Part shown: positions 39,415 through 51,939 of the stretch, piece by piece | Position numbering within the stretch: position 1 is the stretch's first letter | Layout: each line of letters opens with the position of its first letter | Assembly: GCA_014155875.1 (NCBI GenBank) | Contig: JACEFZ010014526.1 | Span: 124,001-188,000 of the forward strand | Reading direction: 5' to 3' | Source of the DNA: Cepaea nemoralis | Lineage: Eukaryota; Mollusca; Gastropoda; Stylommatophora; Helicidae | DNA length: 64,000 nt | Notes under the pieces: generated by a model | Told to the model about the DNA's origin: nothing | Databases searched by the model: none | What the model saw: only the letters and a program-made list of their open reading frames with translations | Program-made: the position numbers and the translations under genes

Positions 39415-41187
39415 TTGATCCGAATCGTCAATCACTTCTATGGACAGTTCCGTCCATTCTGGCGCCTCCTGGGAACATCCTGGGTCTTCCTGCGGTGATC
39501 TACATGTGATGTCATCGTTGTTTACCTTCCCCGTATCCTTAGTAGATTTGTTTACCTTTCTCTCAACGGCCGCACATTTCATTGAATCTGTAAACCGTGA
39601 TTTCGTGATGCCATTACAAGCTAGCGGAGTTGACTGTTTGCCAGTTTTCGAAGTTTCGGCTGTGCCGTTATCTCGAAGAAGTATGCTCAGAATTTCGCTT
39701 GATTTCGTAGATGCTTTTTTGCCTGATGTTTTATGGAAACACCCTTTGCAAATCACAGGAACGCTTTCTAGGGAGTGTCCAGTTTTGAAATCCATGGAAG
39801 CACGCTGCTCGAGGTAATCTTTCAGTTGGATTGGGGCTCCAACTAGAAGTTCTTCGTCTTCAGAATCATAGTACCATTCCTGGCTACTTTCTGTGCTATT
39901 GTCTGCCCTTTCTGGTGTACTGTTGACATCTGTCATCTCTACAGGTCTAACAGAAGCATTTTCAATGAAATAAGTGACATTATGGTCATAAGCAGTTGTC
40001 TCCGGGCAGTTAATTTAAACTGATCATATCCACCTTTGCGTTTATTTTGAACACTTGACCCAGCCATGCTTCCATACTTCAGAATGTTAGTATTGTGTGT
40101 AAAATGACAGTTAGAATCAAAGTCTTTAACGCTTCGGCATTCTTGCACCAATGGCGTCGTGTTACGATAGTCTATATTATTACGCGGGTCAACTTTACAT
40201 TCAGGCAATCCTCCTGTAGTCTGTGTACACAAATCATTATTATTTACTGGCGAATATCTGAGATTTCTCTTCGCATTGTTGCGAGGTTTTGTCTTTTTAC
40301 TTCCACGCCTGTTTTTGGTGTTGTCGCATTTCTTCTTCAGGGACTCCGAATGGGCTAAGAAAGACACGGGATACGCTGCTGAATTTGATTCTCCTGAGCC
40401 TAAGAAAGAAGTTATAGGGGTTGATTGTGTCATATTTCTTTGGATGATTTCTGGAGACATGGCATTTTGAAAAGTCATCTCAGGCGAAGAGGCACTTTGA
40501 GCTGTCATTTCTGGATAAGTTGCACATTGAGCGATCATGTTTTGATAAATGACACTTTGGTCGGTAATTTCTGGATTAATGACACTGCGAGTGGTCATTT
40601 TCGGATAAGTGAAACTGTTGGTGGTCATTTCTGGATAAGTAGCACTTTGAGCGGTCATTTTTTGATAAGTGGCACCTTGAGCTGTCATTTCTGGATAAAT
40701 GGCACTTTGACCAGTCATTTCCACAGATGTGGCACTTTGAGCAATCCCGTTACATTTAGATCTAGCATTGTTGGAACTTTGAACAAGCAGACCATTTATC
40801 CTGGTGCCAGTACTGCAACTTGCCATCATATTTCCGCTTTCAGCAATTGGCGCATTGCCGTATGCGGGGTAGCCATATGCACTGCCCGAAGAATATCCAT
40901 AGAAGAGACTGGGATTGTAGTAAATATCACTCGGTGTAGCTGCCGTGTTGGGGAAAAATTGACTCGTGTTGGGGTAATTGTGGTATCCATAAACGCTACC
41001 GTTGTTAGTATCCATATGACGCTGCTGTCGCTCCACCATTACAGTGCTGATCGCGACCGTAGACACTAGCCTCTGATGGATACTGTGAGGTGGATGAAGC
41101 TCCCAGGCTGGGCGAGTTGCTGGCCACATCGTTATAGTCAGTGTGCAGAAACTGTAAATAGCGTAATCCATTCTGAGAATTCATCAT
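39415..41187 (-). CDS. Orphan 5' exon (about 590 codons), possibly of the LIM-homeobox gene
   Basis: I do not recognise this protein. From the ATG at 41187 it shows a Ser/Tyr/Gly-rich region (YGYHNYPN, SLFYGYSSGSAYGYPAYG), ten in-frame 10-residue repeats (consensus MTAQSATYPE), a basic block (KKKCDNTKNRRGSKKTKP) that could be nuclear-targeting, and an acidic stretch (EWYYDSEDEELL). It ends at GATCAA|GTGAGT, phase 0. Two single-frame shifts, near 41007 and 40018, break the frame; protein-like composition continues across both, so they are either assembly indels or damage. No following exon is visible before the LIM1 exon at 23988, which also starts in phase 0. This makes it a candidate N-terminal exon of that gene. 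An independent gene or pseudogene remains possible. Confidence 0.6.
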
Positions 41188-42099
41188 GGAAATATGGTAC
41201 TCTGAACACCGTACTCTCTCTATTGGATTAATTAACACTGGCACAAACGGTGTTTCATACTTAAAATGTCAGTTGGCCATCTTAGCGCACACAGATCCTT
41301 AGAAACACGAAAAATAGCGTTTTCCTTAGAAACACGAACAATGACGTTCAAATAACCAGTCACAATATCTAGTAATATATAATTCTATGTATACCACGGA
41401 ACAAGCCGTAAAGTACAAGCACACGTCAATCAACTAAACTGGTTTATAATATAATGACAAATGTTAATCACGTTGTAAACACCGCTCATAGCTGGATAAA
41501 ACAGCTGGGAAAGTTCGCAGTAGTTTCGCCTATTCAAAGCTGTGAACATTTAAACAACGGTTGAAGTTTGAGGAAAACGATAATAAAAGCATAATACAAT
41601 ATAAGTATTTTGATGCAAAGATTTGGGGTAATTAAACTTAAAAAATTCGAACATTACGAATAATTGTTTTGTATTTTATTACGAATAATTGTTTTGTATT
41701 TTTCTTATTTAAACATTTAGAGATGTAGGCGAAGCTTAGCAATCCAATAATTGTTTCTCTCATCTTGTTTGTTTGTTACGTTTATTTGTTTCATTGACTA
41801 AGTTGTTTTGTTTTTCTGTTGTAAAAGATTGTTTTAAAGCGTTAAACCAATACATCTGGATCAAGACAAGCTACTGAAACTGTCGGATCAGCAATGCAAT
41901 ACTCTTACTGTCCGCCTGTTGGAGCTTCGGTCCTAGATCAAGTTGCTGACCAAGGCTTAGGGTCTGAACTGCCCGTGCCATGGCATTTAGTCTTTAGGCT
42001 GCATTTATTCGCCCAAGATAAGACCGTGTACCCTCCCTGTTGCGCCCCTCCGCCGGAATGACTTACGAATGGTTACATCCTAATAAAACGCAGACCGCC
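41188..42099. other. Region upstream of the orphan exon
   Basis: About 900 bp of AT-rich sequence without repeats or genes that I can support. In the exon's frame the first upstream stop lies near 41269. The region could hold the promoter or a 5' intron, but I see no decisive core-promoter motif. Confidence 0.4.
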
Positions 42100-42250
42100 T
42101 AACGCTGGTTTTCACACAATGGTATGAGCGTCGGTCATTCAGAAAGCAATGCCAAACTACTGAACGTAAACTTGAATAGTAAATCATAACCAGCCAAAAC
42201 ATGCTGGGTTTAACTGCGACGTTCTATACAGGACAGACAACTAACTTTTA
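42100..42250 (+). mobile_element. SINE-A fragment
   Basis: It carries GCTGGTTTTCACACAATGGT, AGAAAGCAATGCCAAACTAC and TGCGACGTTCTATACAGGAC, in the family order, without the tRNA-like head. Confidence 0.75.
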
Positions 42251-42348
42251 CATCCCAACATCTCTCTCCGCAGATGCCAGCCTCACACAACCGGGTTGTT
42301 TCTGAGCTGGGAAGGGGCTCTCTGGTACACATACACGGTGAAGATGGT

Positions 42349-42933
42349 ACTTTGGTACCGGGTGGGGAGAGAAGTCTCTAGACCAGCCTCAACTCCTTGG
42401 TACCGGGTGGGGAGAGAAGTCTCTAGACCAGCCTCAACTCCTTGGTACCGGGTGGGGAGAGAAGTCTCTAGACCAGCCTCAACTCCTTGGTACCGGGTGG
42501 GGAGAGAAGTCTCTAGACCAGCCTCAACTCCTTGGTACCGGGTGGGGAGGGAAGTCTCTAGACCAGCCTCAACTCCTTGGTACCGGGTGGGGAGAGAAGT
42601 CTCTAGACCAGCCTCAACTCCTTGGTACCGGGTGGGAGAGAAGTCTCTAGACCAGCCTCAACTCCTTGGTACCGGGTGGGGAGAGAAGTCTCTAGACCAG
42701 CCTCAACTCCTTGGTACCGGGTGGGGAGAGAAGTCTCTAGACCAGCCTCAACTCCTTGGTACCGGGTGGGGAGAGAAGTCTCTAGACCAGCCTCAACTCC
42801 TTGGTACCGGGTGGGGAGAGAAGTCTCTAGACCATCCTCAACTCCTTGGTACCGGGTGGGGAGAGAAGTCTCTAGACCAGCCTCAACTCCTTGGTACCGG
42901 GTGGGGAGAGAAGTCTCTAGACCAGCCTCAACT
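42349..42933. repeat. 45-bp minisatellite, 13 nearly identical copies
   Basis: The unit is GGTACCGGGTGGGGAGAGAA GTCTCTAGACCAGCCTCAAC TCCTT (45 bp). It is read as 15 codons (WYRVGREVSRPASTP), with one copy lacking a G near 42633 that switches the frame. Copies differ by at most a few bases. No start context or neighbouring exon supports translation. Confidence 0.97.
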
Positions 42934-43054
42934 CCAATAGATGCAAGTCCTGGTCAGGGCGCACCACCTCACCGTCAGTGCATCGAACTTTAAACCTTGC
43001 TGGGCACTTGCATAACGTTGCGTTCAACCCCCAGTTGATATCTAGGTAATTTTA

Positions 43055-43205
43055 CATGCAGTAGTTTGCCATTGATTTCTGAACGAGAAGTCAGCTTTTA
43101 AGTCCAACTGTATGACTGTGTAGGGATTGAACCCCTTACTCCGCCATTAGCGTACAGGAAGCTTAAGAGCCAGAGCTCTTATCCTTTCCATCACGTCCAC
43201 TTCTA
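43055..43205 (-). mobile_element. SINE-B copy, reversed
   Basis: GAACGAGAAGTCAGCTTTTA, GGGATTGAACCCCTTACTCC and CTTATCCTTTCCATCACGTC follow the family order. The minus-strand B-box-like segment is GGGGTTCAATCC. Confidence 0.75.
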
Positions 43206-43624
43206 ACTTCTTCATCATTATCATCATGTTCCGTACCGATAGGCGTGGACGATAATGTTTCACCATCTCACACGTTCACCAGAATCGTGGATCAAAACAC
43301 CTCCGTGGGTCGATATAAATGATGCAATAATACAACACCGTATTTGGTATATTTTAAACTTAAAACTTATTATAACACTATAATTTTTATATTTTAATGT
43401 ACAAGTTTAACACAAGTATGCAGTTTTTATGTTACCGATTAGAAGTGTAATATAAGACTAATGTTTATATTATACATTGGACTTTAAAGTAGCATTAATT
43501 TGTATACGACAAATTAGAAGTTTAATGAAAAACTAATGTTCATATTAAGAATACAGTTTGAGAACAGCATTGATAATATTAAGAAAACAGTAAGTTTAAT
43601 ATTAAGTGATAATTTGACAAAACT

Positions 43625-45400
43625 ATTTAGAAGTTTATTAACTTGTTGGTAACCGCGTATAACATATTTAGAAGTTTATAATTCGGTCGGAAGTTTCATA
43701 TAAAGTATGTAGAAGTTTAGCACCTTGTTTTAAGCCCCATACACAATATTTAGAAGTTTATTACTTTCTTGGAGTCTCCATATAAAATATTTTGAATGTA
43801 TTATCTTTTAGGAAGCTCCAATAAAATATTCAGAATCTTCTTATAAAAAATTTAGATGTTTTGAAAAGTTAATACACGACCAATGTTCACATAAATTATA
43901 ACTTTAATTCAACATTCATAATGCAAAATAACAGAAGTATAGTACTGCGCGATACTTTGACAAGAATATTTAGAAGTTTACATCATTGTTTGAAGCTCCA
44001 TACAAAATATTTAGAAGTTTACATCATTGTTTGAAGCTCCATACAAAATATTTAGAAGTTTACATCATTGTTTGAAGCTCCATACAAAATATTTAGAAGT
44101 TTACATCATTGTTGAAGCTCCGTACAAAATATTTAGAAGTTTACATCATTGTTTGAAGCTCCATACAAAATATTTAGAAGTTTACATCATTGTTTGAAGC
44201 TCCATACAAAATATTTAGAAGTTTACATCATTGTTTGAAGCTCCATACAAAATATTTAGAAGTTTACATCATTGTTTGAAGCTCCATACAAAATATTTAG
44301 AAGTTTACATCATTGTTTGAAGCTCCATACAAAATATTTAGAAGTTTACATCATTGTTTGAAGCTCCATACAAAATAGTTAGAAGTTTACATCATCGTTT
44401 GAAGCTCCATACAAAATATTAGAAGGTTACATCATTGTTTGAAGCTCCATACAAATATTTAGAAGTTTACATCATTGTTTGAAGCCTCCATACAAAATAT
44501 TAGAAGTTTACATCATTGTTTGAAGCTCCGTACAAAATATTAGAAGTTTACATCATTGTTTGAAGCTCCGTACAAAATATTTAGAAGTTTACATCATTGT
44601 TTGAAGCTCCGTACAAAATATTTAGAAGTTTACATCATTGTTTGAAGCTCCATACAAAATATTTAGAAGTTTACATCATTGTTTGAAAGCTCCATACAAA
44701 ATATTTAGAAGTTTAACATCATTGTTTGAAGCTCCATACAAAATATTAGAAGTTTACATCATTGTTTGAAAGCTCCATACAAAATAGTTAGAAGTTTACA
44801 TCATTGTTTGAAGCTCCATACAAAATATTTAGAAGTTTACATCATTGTTTTGAAGCTCCATACAAAATATTTAGAAGTTTACATCATTGTTTGAAGCTCC
44901 ATACAAAATATTTAGAAGTTTACATCATTGTTGAAGCTCCATACAAAATATTTAGAAGTTTACATCATTGTTTGAAGCTCCAATACAAATATTAGAAGTT
45001 TACATCATTGTTTGCAAGCTCCATACAAAATATTTAGAAGTTTACATCATTGTTTGAAGCTCCATACAAAATATTAGAAGTTTACATCATTGTTTTGAAG
45101 CTCCCTACAAAATATTTAGAAGTTACATCATTGTTTGAAGCTCCATACAAAATATTTAGAAGTTTACATCATTGTTTGAAGCTCCATACAAAATATTTAG
45201 AAGTTTACATCATTGTTTGAAGCTCCATACAAAATATTTAGAAGTTTATTAGTTTAAAGATCCGTACACAAAGTTAGAAGTTTATAAGTTTAAAGCTCCA
45301 TATAAACTATTTCGAAGTGTTTTTTTAGTTTAAAGCTCCGTACATACTATATAGAAGTGTATTAGGTTAAAGCTCCATTTAAAATATTTAGAAGTTAATT
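43625..45400. repeat. 41-bp minisatellite with decayed edges
   Basis: Between 43960 and 45240 about 31 units share TTTAGAAGTTTACATCATTG and TTTGAAGCTCCATACAAAAT, with frequent one-base indels. From 43625 to 43960 and from 45240 to 45400 the units still align but are much more divergent. Confidence 0.96.
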
Positions 45401-46119
45401 ACTTTCTTAGAAATTTGCCCGAAAAGAGGATAACGCAATAAATTGATAAAGAGAAATGGTTCGCACAAAAACGCACTAAACAACCTAGCCACATCTCACG
45501 GCCTACATATCACTGGTCTTTAGTCTCCTAATGAAAATAATAAATAACACACGAACATAAATATGATGTCTCCGTTGTGTTGAAGTTCACACTTACCTAG
45601 TCGTATTCCATTTAGTGAAATTATAACTCACAGCTAGTATCTAGTACCATAAAATTAACTACACGGCAACAATAAATAGCTACACGGCGTACCATCACCA
45701 GCAACGAATGAATTTCACTCACATAAACACGCGTCATGTGAAATCTTGTAGTGAAATCTTATATTCCAGAAACGTTCACTTCATTACAAGTGCCACTTTA
45801 CACTACAGACTACACAATGACAAAGCAGTGGTGGCCTGTCTCGTATACCATAAGCAGCCAAGCCGAAAATATAGCATTTCTGCGATGAATAAGTCTTAAT
45901 GATGTGACAAATGTGGGTGACGCCCCCGCCCCTGCCTTGTTGGTTGCTGGACCTGACTTCTGGTCAGTAAGCTGTTTTGCACCAATAAACACTGACAAGT
46001 GGTCTTTTCAGGGTGGGCACACGGGCCCCCTCCCCCTGTTTATTGTACAGGTGGATTGTTGTACGGTATGGTGGATACGCTTGGTTGACAATATCATATT
46101 TTGTTAGATATTTTCTTCT
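45401..46119. other. No recognisable gene
   Basis: AT-rich to mixed sequence with no supported exon. A GC-rich patch near 45900-46060 contains short open frames without protein-like features. Confidence 0.45.
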
Positions 46120-46716
<597 letters not shown>

Positions 46717-46729
46717 AGAACAAGAATCG

Positions 46730-46905
46730 CTATGGCAAAGATAAACTATTGCAAGATGAAAAACATACTGAGCAATAAAAAGATGTACATTGCACCAAGA
46801 AAAAGAGTGTTGGGGTGCTACAAAGAACCTATACTTTTGTATGGATGTGAAACTTTGACAATGAGCAGACAATGGACTGACAGCTGTACCATGGACTGAC
46901 AGAAC
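46730..46905 (+). pseudogene. LINE RT C-terminal fragment
   Basis: The frame reads RIRTRIAMAKINYCKMKNIL, then EPILLYGCETLTM, which is the conserved block after the RT domain in RTE-type proteins. It starts right after the microsatellite and stops soon. Confidence 0.7.
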
Positions 46906-47014
46906 AACCAAAGATGACGATCTAAAAGAAGCACATGAAAATCTTAAAACTGTCAGTACAGGGGACACTGTAGTAAATAGGGTTGGAAAGGGGGGGGGGG
47001 GGCGGGTGTTAGTT

Positions 47015-47245
47015 GTTTGCATATCCCTTACGTGACGTCGCAGTCAACCCCAGTATTTTTGTCTATTTGTGATTCTTTGGCAAGTTTACTTTCGGTAGTT
47101 TGCCATTGATTTCTGAACGACTTTCACTCATACCATTGTATGAAAAACAACGCAAAGCGGTCTGCTGCCAATCACCCGTGGCTGTTTCAAACGCGGCATA
47201 CGTGTTACGAAATGCTTCTGTAACTCTTTCGCCATAAAGCCGGCT
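47015..47245 (-). mobile_element. SINE-A copy ending in poly-G
   Basis: The reversed family order is seen (GCATATCCCTTACG, AGTTTGCCATTGATTTCTGA, TTCGCCATAAAGCCGGC). A G run (about 47246-47271) follows immediately. Confidence 0.75.
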
Positions 47246-47340
47246 GGGGGGGGGGGGGGGGGGGGGGGGGGGGTGTAATTGAGCCTGGGGAATTAAGGCG
47301 GCCTGGCTAGTGCAGTCGCCTTGAACTGTGCTGGTTAGAT

Positions 47341-47605
47341 CCCCCCCCCCCCCCCCCCCCCCAGCTGCCCCACAACCGAGAACTGAACAGAGAAATTAGA
47401 CGCAGTAAACACTTTTTTACTCTGTTTTTTTTTTTACACTGGTTTGCTTTAAACTCAAGCGTAGTTCTACACGCTACTTGTAGTAGTGCTGGACTGAATT
47501 TTGCGCGTGGATTAGCTTTCCCTATTAACAATGTCCCACGCCATCGTTACTTGTAATTTACATCCCCCAGTCAAGGAGGATATGTCAACATTTTATTGTT
47601 GAGGT
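47341..47605 (-). mobile_element. SINE-B copy, reversed, after a poly-C run
   Basis: A C run (about 47341-47362) precedes the family body: AAACTCAAGCGTAGTTCTAC, GATTAGCTTTCCCTATTAAC, GTAATTTACATCCCCCAGTC and ATGTCAACATTTTA. Confidence 0.7.
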
Positions 47606-47610
47606 AATGT

Positions 47611-47762
47611 TAGTCAGTCAGTCAGTCAGTCAGTCAGCCAGTCAGTCAGTCAGTCAGACAGTCAGTCAGACAGTCAGTCAGTTTGGTTGGTTGGTTGGTT
47701 GATTGGTTGGTTGGTTGGTTGGTTGGTTGGTTGGTTGGTTGGTTGGCTGGTTGGTTAGTTAG
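47611..47762. repeat. (GTCA)n followed by (TTGG)n
   Basis: A GTCA tract (47613-47682) changes to GGTT/TTGG (47683-47760). Confidence 0.97.
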
Positions 47763-47999
47763 TCGACAGATCATCTTCATTGCACATCGAACCATTCAGT
47801 CCATAAGTGTTCGGATCCCCTCCTCAGCACCAGTTCTGTGTTGCTTTATTAATCTTCTTTGGCTTCCCGCGTAGTTTTCTTGTTTGCCACCCTCTTTTAA
47901 GTTGCTGTTCTCGCAGCCTGACCATGGTTGTAGATTCACAGTCATCACTTGGTTCTCGGACAGCCTACAATGGGTGACGTTGTAATATTCTGTTATGAT

Positions 48000-48150
48000 A
48001 ATTTGGCCGTGTCCAGCGTGTGCCGCGTGGTTACACACCCGCTTCACACGCCAGTGATCCGGGGTTTGTTTCGGATCCGGTCAAGGACATACACTACTGA
48101 CGAGCTCAAACGAGAGCGAAACTCGAGTCTAGTGCTTCCACATTGACGTG
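48000..48150 (+). mobile_element. tRNA-headed SINE
   Basis: TGCCGCGTGGTTACACACCC resembles an A-box region, and GGGGTTTGTTTCGGATCC lies where the B-box would be. The body then runs into unrelated sequence. Confidence 0.5.
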
Positions 48151-48199
48151 GATAGGCCTTAGGTTCATACCAGAATACGATCAGCGTTGCCAGTAGCGG

Positions 48200-50480
48200 G
48201 TTGTGCTCAATATATTTTAATTCTCATAGAGCATTCAGAATGTCAACCTCGTCCATGGCCAGTCTGCCTTCCACAGTAGCCTTACCTGCGAGCTTGTCAG
48301 CCCGTTCATTTCCTCGTACAACCGTATGCCCTGGCACGAAAATGAAACTAATCTTTGCCAGCCAAGACCTCTCCACCGACAGCAACCACTCTCTTCGGAT
48401 TCACACCATCTCTAACTTCTTGAGCATGCTCATTGAGTCACTAAGGAAACATGCCCTAGTGAATGTCTGTGTCTCGAGCCATGTTATTGCTTTACTTACT
48501 GCCATGACTTCCATAGTCACGCTACTTGTGGTCAAAGCAAAAGCACCAGAATCTTGTGAATTTCTTACTCGTCGAACGACCGAGCCATCTGTGTAAATGA
48601 CAGCATCACCGTCCAAAGAATTCTCAAAAATCGAAGCTTGTACTTCCGCCTCTACAGCAGCTGGATTTTATTGCCTGCATTTTCTGTCTATTTGGATGCA
48701 AGCTGAAAAGGACGTACAGAAATCTGTTGGCATTTGTACCCACTCCTCGCCAGGTTCTAAGTCCTCAAGTGAACACACCTGGTGAAGAATGTCTTCTGCT
48801 TGACCCATTCACGACTTTCCTCTTTTTAACCTGCTGGCCTTTACCTTCTTAATTCCACTGTGCAGTGGATGCTGTGTGTTTGCGTTGACTCTGAGGTAGG
48901 CACGTGCTCTGCAAATTTGTATTCTGTCCTCAATGGTTGGAAAATCAAGAAAGTAGCGCATCACCCAGCATGCTATCTCTCTTGTGCAACCAAGAATAAT
49001 ATGCATAGCTTCGTTCTGTATCCTTTCCATCCTTTCCATCTGCTTACGGCTGATAGTCAGGATCGCCATCGCATACTCCAAAACAGAAAGGACCAGACTC
49101 TCGTAAAGGAGACATAGTTTGCTGCCACCATCACCCGCATCGCAGCCAAATCTCGTTTGTCTTTTGTTATCACCCGGTCTGTGTACTCATGATAAGCAAG
49201 GCTTCGATCAAAACGTATCCCCAGGTAGTTCATTGCCTGCGTTCTTTCCACCGTCTCTGAACACAGATTTACAGCTGGTGTTGGAGTGTTGACAAAATGG
49301 TTGTTCAAAGAGAACCATGTCGCTTCTGCCTTCGTTGGGTTGACCATTACCCCAGATTCCACACATCAAGTGATTATGCGATTTACTTCTGTTTGTAGAT
49401 CCACAGCAACCCGTTCTCTATCCTTACCCTGACGATACATTAACGCATCATCAACAGATGCCAATGTTCTCCCCGGTCCTCTGATCTGCTCGCCGGTAAT
49501 TCTCACAGTGTAGGCCGTGAACAGCACCGGAGATAATGGTGAACTATGTGGCAATCCCGGATATATTGTTGTTGGTTCAGGAGTCCAATTGCCACATCTA
49601 AAATCTACTTTCCGCTGGAAGAGGAGCTGCGGCGATCCAACTAAGGAGGAATGGACTTGTCTTGAGTTCAAGAAGCTGAAACATAAAGAAATCCAATGGT
49701 ACTCTGTTGTATGCATCCTCAAGATCAATCGCCGCCGCACATGTTTCAATGCCTGAGTGAAAACCTTCATAAACATCATGGTCAAAAACAGCTGCGTTGG
49801 TCCAGGTTTATGGCGAAGGAGTTACAAGGGTAGGTGGGAAACAACCTTGCCTTTCTAGCTGACTTGATATTTTTCTGGCAATTAACTTCTCAGCAGCTTG
49901 CCTATTGTATTTTGCATGGTTATTACCCGAGATCCCTGAATTTTTATGTAGTCGTTGCCAGGCTTCGGCATGGGATTCAGATAGATGTGTAATCACTCTT
50001 CCTTGATACTAACGCTTCCTATGCTGTTGTTGTACATGTCTGCTAGTTCCTCTAGCTCGTTGTCGGTACATATATTGATATCGTCATAGCTTATACCATC
50101 TGACCCTGGTGCGCTGTTTTTGTTCGTCGAAGCACAGCCCTGATCTCTTTCACTGTCACGGTGTCTTCAATTGCAATGTTCTGGGTCTTACACCTATCTG
50201 AGGTAACCGCCTTGGCAACATTTCAGCCTCTCATGTCTGTCTGGTTACTCTGCTCTGGATAGCGTTCAGAAAGGGATTTGCCTTTATTCTCGTCAGACCT
50301 CTGTCAGATAAGGTCAGCACTTTGGAAGTCAGGAACACTCTTATTCTTGACTACCCCGTTCATACTTTTATGTAGTCGCCAGAACAATTTCAGTGACTTG
50401 TCTGTGCTTACTCTTTGACACAACTCTGTCCATTTTTTCATTTTTAACCATTTTAACCACTTGTTTGAAATAGCGAACTT
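48200..50480 (-). pseudogene. Decayed LINE with reverse transcriptase and RNase H
   Basis: On the minus strand, in order: an FWRLHKSMNG-type linker (50304-50480); an RT start block APGSDGISYDDI near 50100; an RT core with SSPLSPVLFTAYTVRI and VDDALMY (49366-49785); a thumb/LGIRFDRSL block (49057-49362); a VMRY-rich connection (48809-49081); and an RNase H domain with YTDGSV (near 48590) and GHTVVRGNERADKLAG (near 48300). Several frameshifts and stops separate the pieces. RNase H places it with the I/Jockey/R1-type LINEs in the broad sense. Confidence 0.85.
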
Positions 50481-50859
50481 TGGTGTCCATCTATCTTTCC
50501 ATGTGCACAATAAGACTAGGATGAGCAATTATGTTTTTCTTGGCGTTTTGCCATTCCCTTACAGCACCACGCCTATCCATCCAGGCCTTTTCCACTTCGC
50601 AATTCCACTAAGGTGCTGCTCCCAGCTGTTTTTCCTGCCATGATGATTCCTGCGCTTGTTGCGTCTTATTTTACTCACCACAGCTTGCCCTGAACTTGAA
50701 GGTCTTAACTGTTGATTTGTGCTGCATGGTTCAGCCGTTCTCCACCAATATGCTACAAGGGTGGTGGTCGCTGTGTGTTGGTCCCAGTGTTGGGGTAATT
50801 GAACCCCCTACCTCGGCATCGGCATACCGGATGTTTAAGAACACGCCATGCTGACCTAC

Positions 50860-51075
50860 GGGCTGGGTTTGAAAAGATATAAACTAGAGATCTTCATGAC
50901 AACTGGCAGAACTGAGCTGAAAAGAACAAGGGGAAGGCACAGACGAAACTATCTGCATGGCTTGACCATATGGCATGGTCGCGACAAAAACATGGATCTG
51001 ATCCACGACTCTGGTGATCGCGTGAGATGGCGAAATATGACCGCTCACGCTTGTCGGCATGGCACATGATTATGA
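50860..51075 (+). pseudogene. LINE 3'-end fragment
   Basis: The frame reads KRYKLEIFMTTGRTELKRTR, then LHGLTIWHGRDKNMDLIHDS and GDRVRWRNMTAHACRHGT. This is the best-preserved copy of the C-terminal end also found at 10140 and 21540. Confidence 0.8.
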
Positions 51076-51344
51076 TGATCTGCTGTATGTTTAACTCAGC
51101 TTATTAATACGATTTTGTAGTCTGTATATTTTGAAGTCAAACAGGCATCGATCGTATGCAAATAAAAGCTCATTTATTGCGGGTAGCTGTTTTAAAGATC
51201 GTCAAACATTAAGTTATATTTCTCATGAAACTGCCCATGAAAATCAATGACACGTTAAGAATAAATGCATGTAATTAATTAATGATTAAAGCGGGAAAAA
51301 GAGAACGATGAACATTATAATTCGTGACTTTCTAGAATGTTAAC

Positions 51345-51503
51345 TCTATCTTGCGCTGGTTTTCATACAGTGATATGAGTGCCGGTCGTTCAGAAAGAAA
51401 TGCCAAACTACTGAGGATAAACTTGCCAAGAAATTAGAAGCAGGAACGAATGCTAGTGTTGACTGCGACCTCCTGTAAAGGATGTGCAACTAACTTGTTT
51501 TTC
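51345..51503 (+). mobile_element. SINE-A fragment
   Basis: It carries TGCGCTGGTTTTCATACAGT, TTCAGAAAGAAATGCCAAAC and CGACCTCCTGTAAAGGATGT, in the family order. Confidence 0.75.
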
Positions 51504-51514
51504 ATGGCTAAGGA

Positions 51515-51790
51515 AGCTGGGTCGCAAAGTCAACTTATCACAAACATCAGAAAGAAGCAGTTATAAATTTATATTTTGTGGTCACATAGCAAGTAGACAA
51601 ACACTAGAAGATGGTGTGACAACCTGAAAGATTTGTGGAAAGAGAAGATAGAGGAAGACCGCGTGAGAAAATTCTTGAGTCTTATGTCATGGCACGCAAG
51701 GGAGTCAACACATGAATTGGTCCATGCCGTCGGAGATCGCAATTTGTGGAGGAGCATGATCTCCCACACCAGCCGGCAAGTCATTGGATG
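51515..51790 (+). pseudogene. LINE RT C-terminal fragment
   Basis: Broken frames read KFIFCGHIASRQTLEDGVTT, GKRR, EKILESYVMARKG-like and PTPAGKSLDE-like blocks, as at the end of RTE-type proteins. Confidence 0.6.
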
Positions 51791-51939
51791 AAGGTGTCAA
51801 GGTGTGTAAATGGGTCCTTTATTTTTACGGACAGAACAATGAAATTACGAACAGCACCATCCAATAACTTCAGATTCTTTGCTAAACTATATGTAGGTTT
51901 GGACTGAACAAAAATAAATGACGGGAAATGGGTAATACA

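Noticed and set aside
40010..40030. Programmed -1 ribosomal frameshift between the two parts of the orphan exon
   Set aside because: The bases CAG TTT AAA TTA do not form an X-XXY-YYZ heptamer in the right register, and no downstream pseudoknot is evident.
42296..42993. Protein with 15-residue repeats
   Set aside because: The array is a noncoding-type minisatellite with a frame-changing deletion, and nothing around it looks like a gene. Kept only as a low-level finding.
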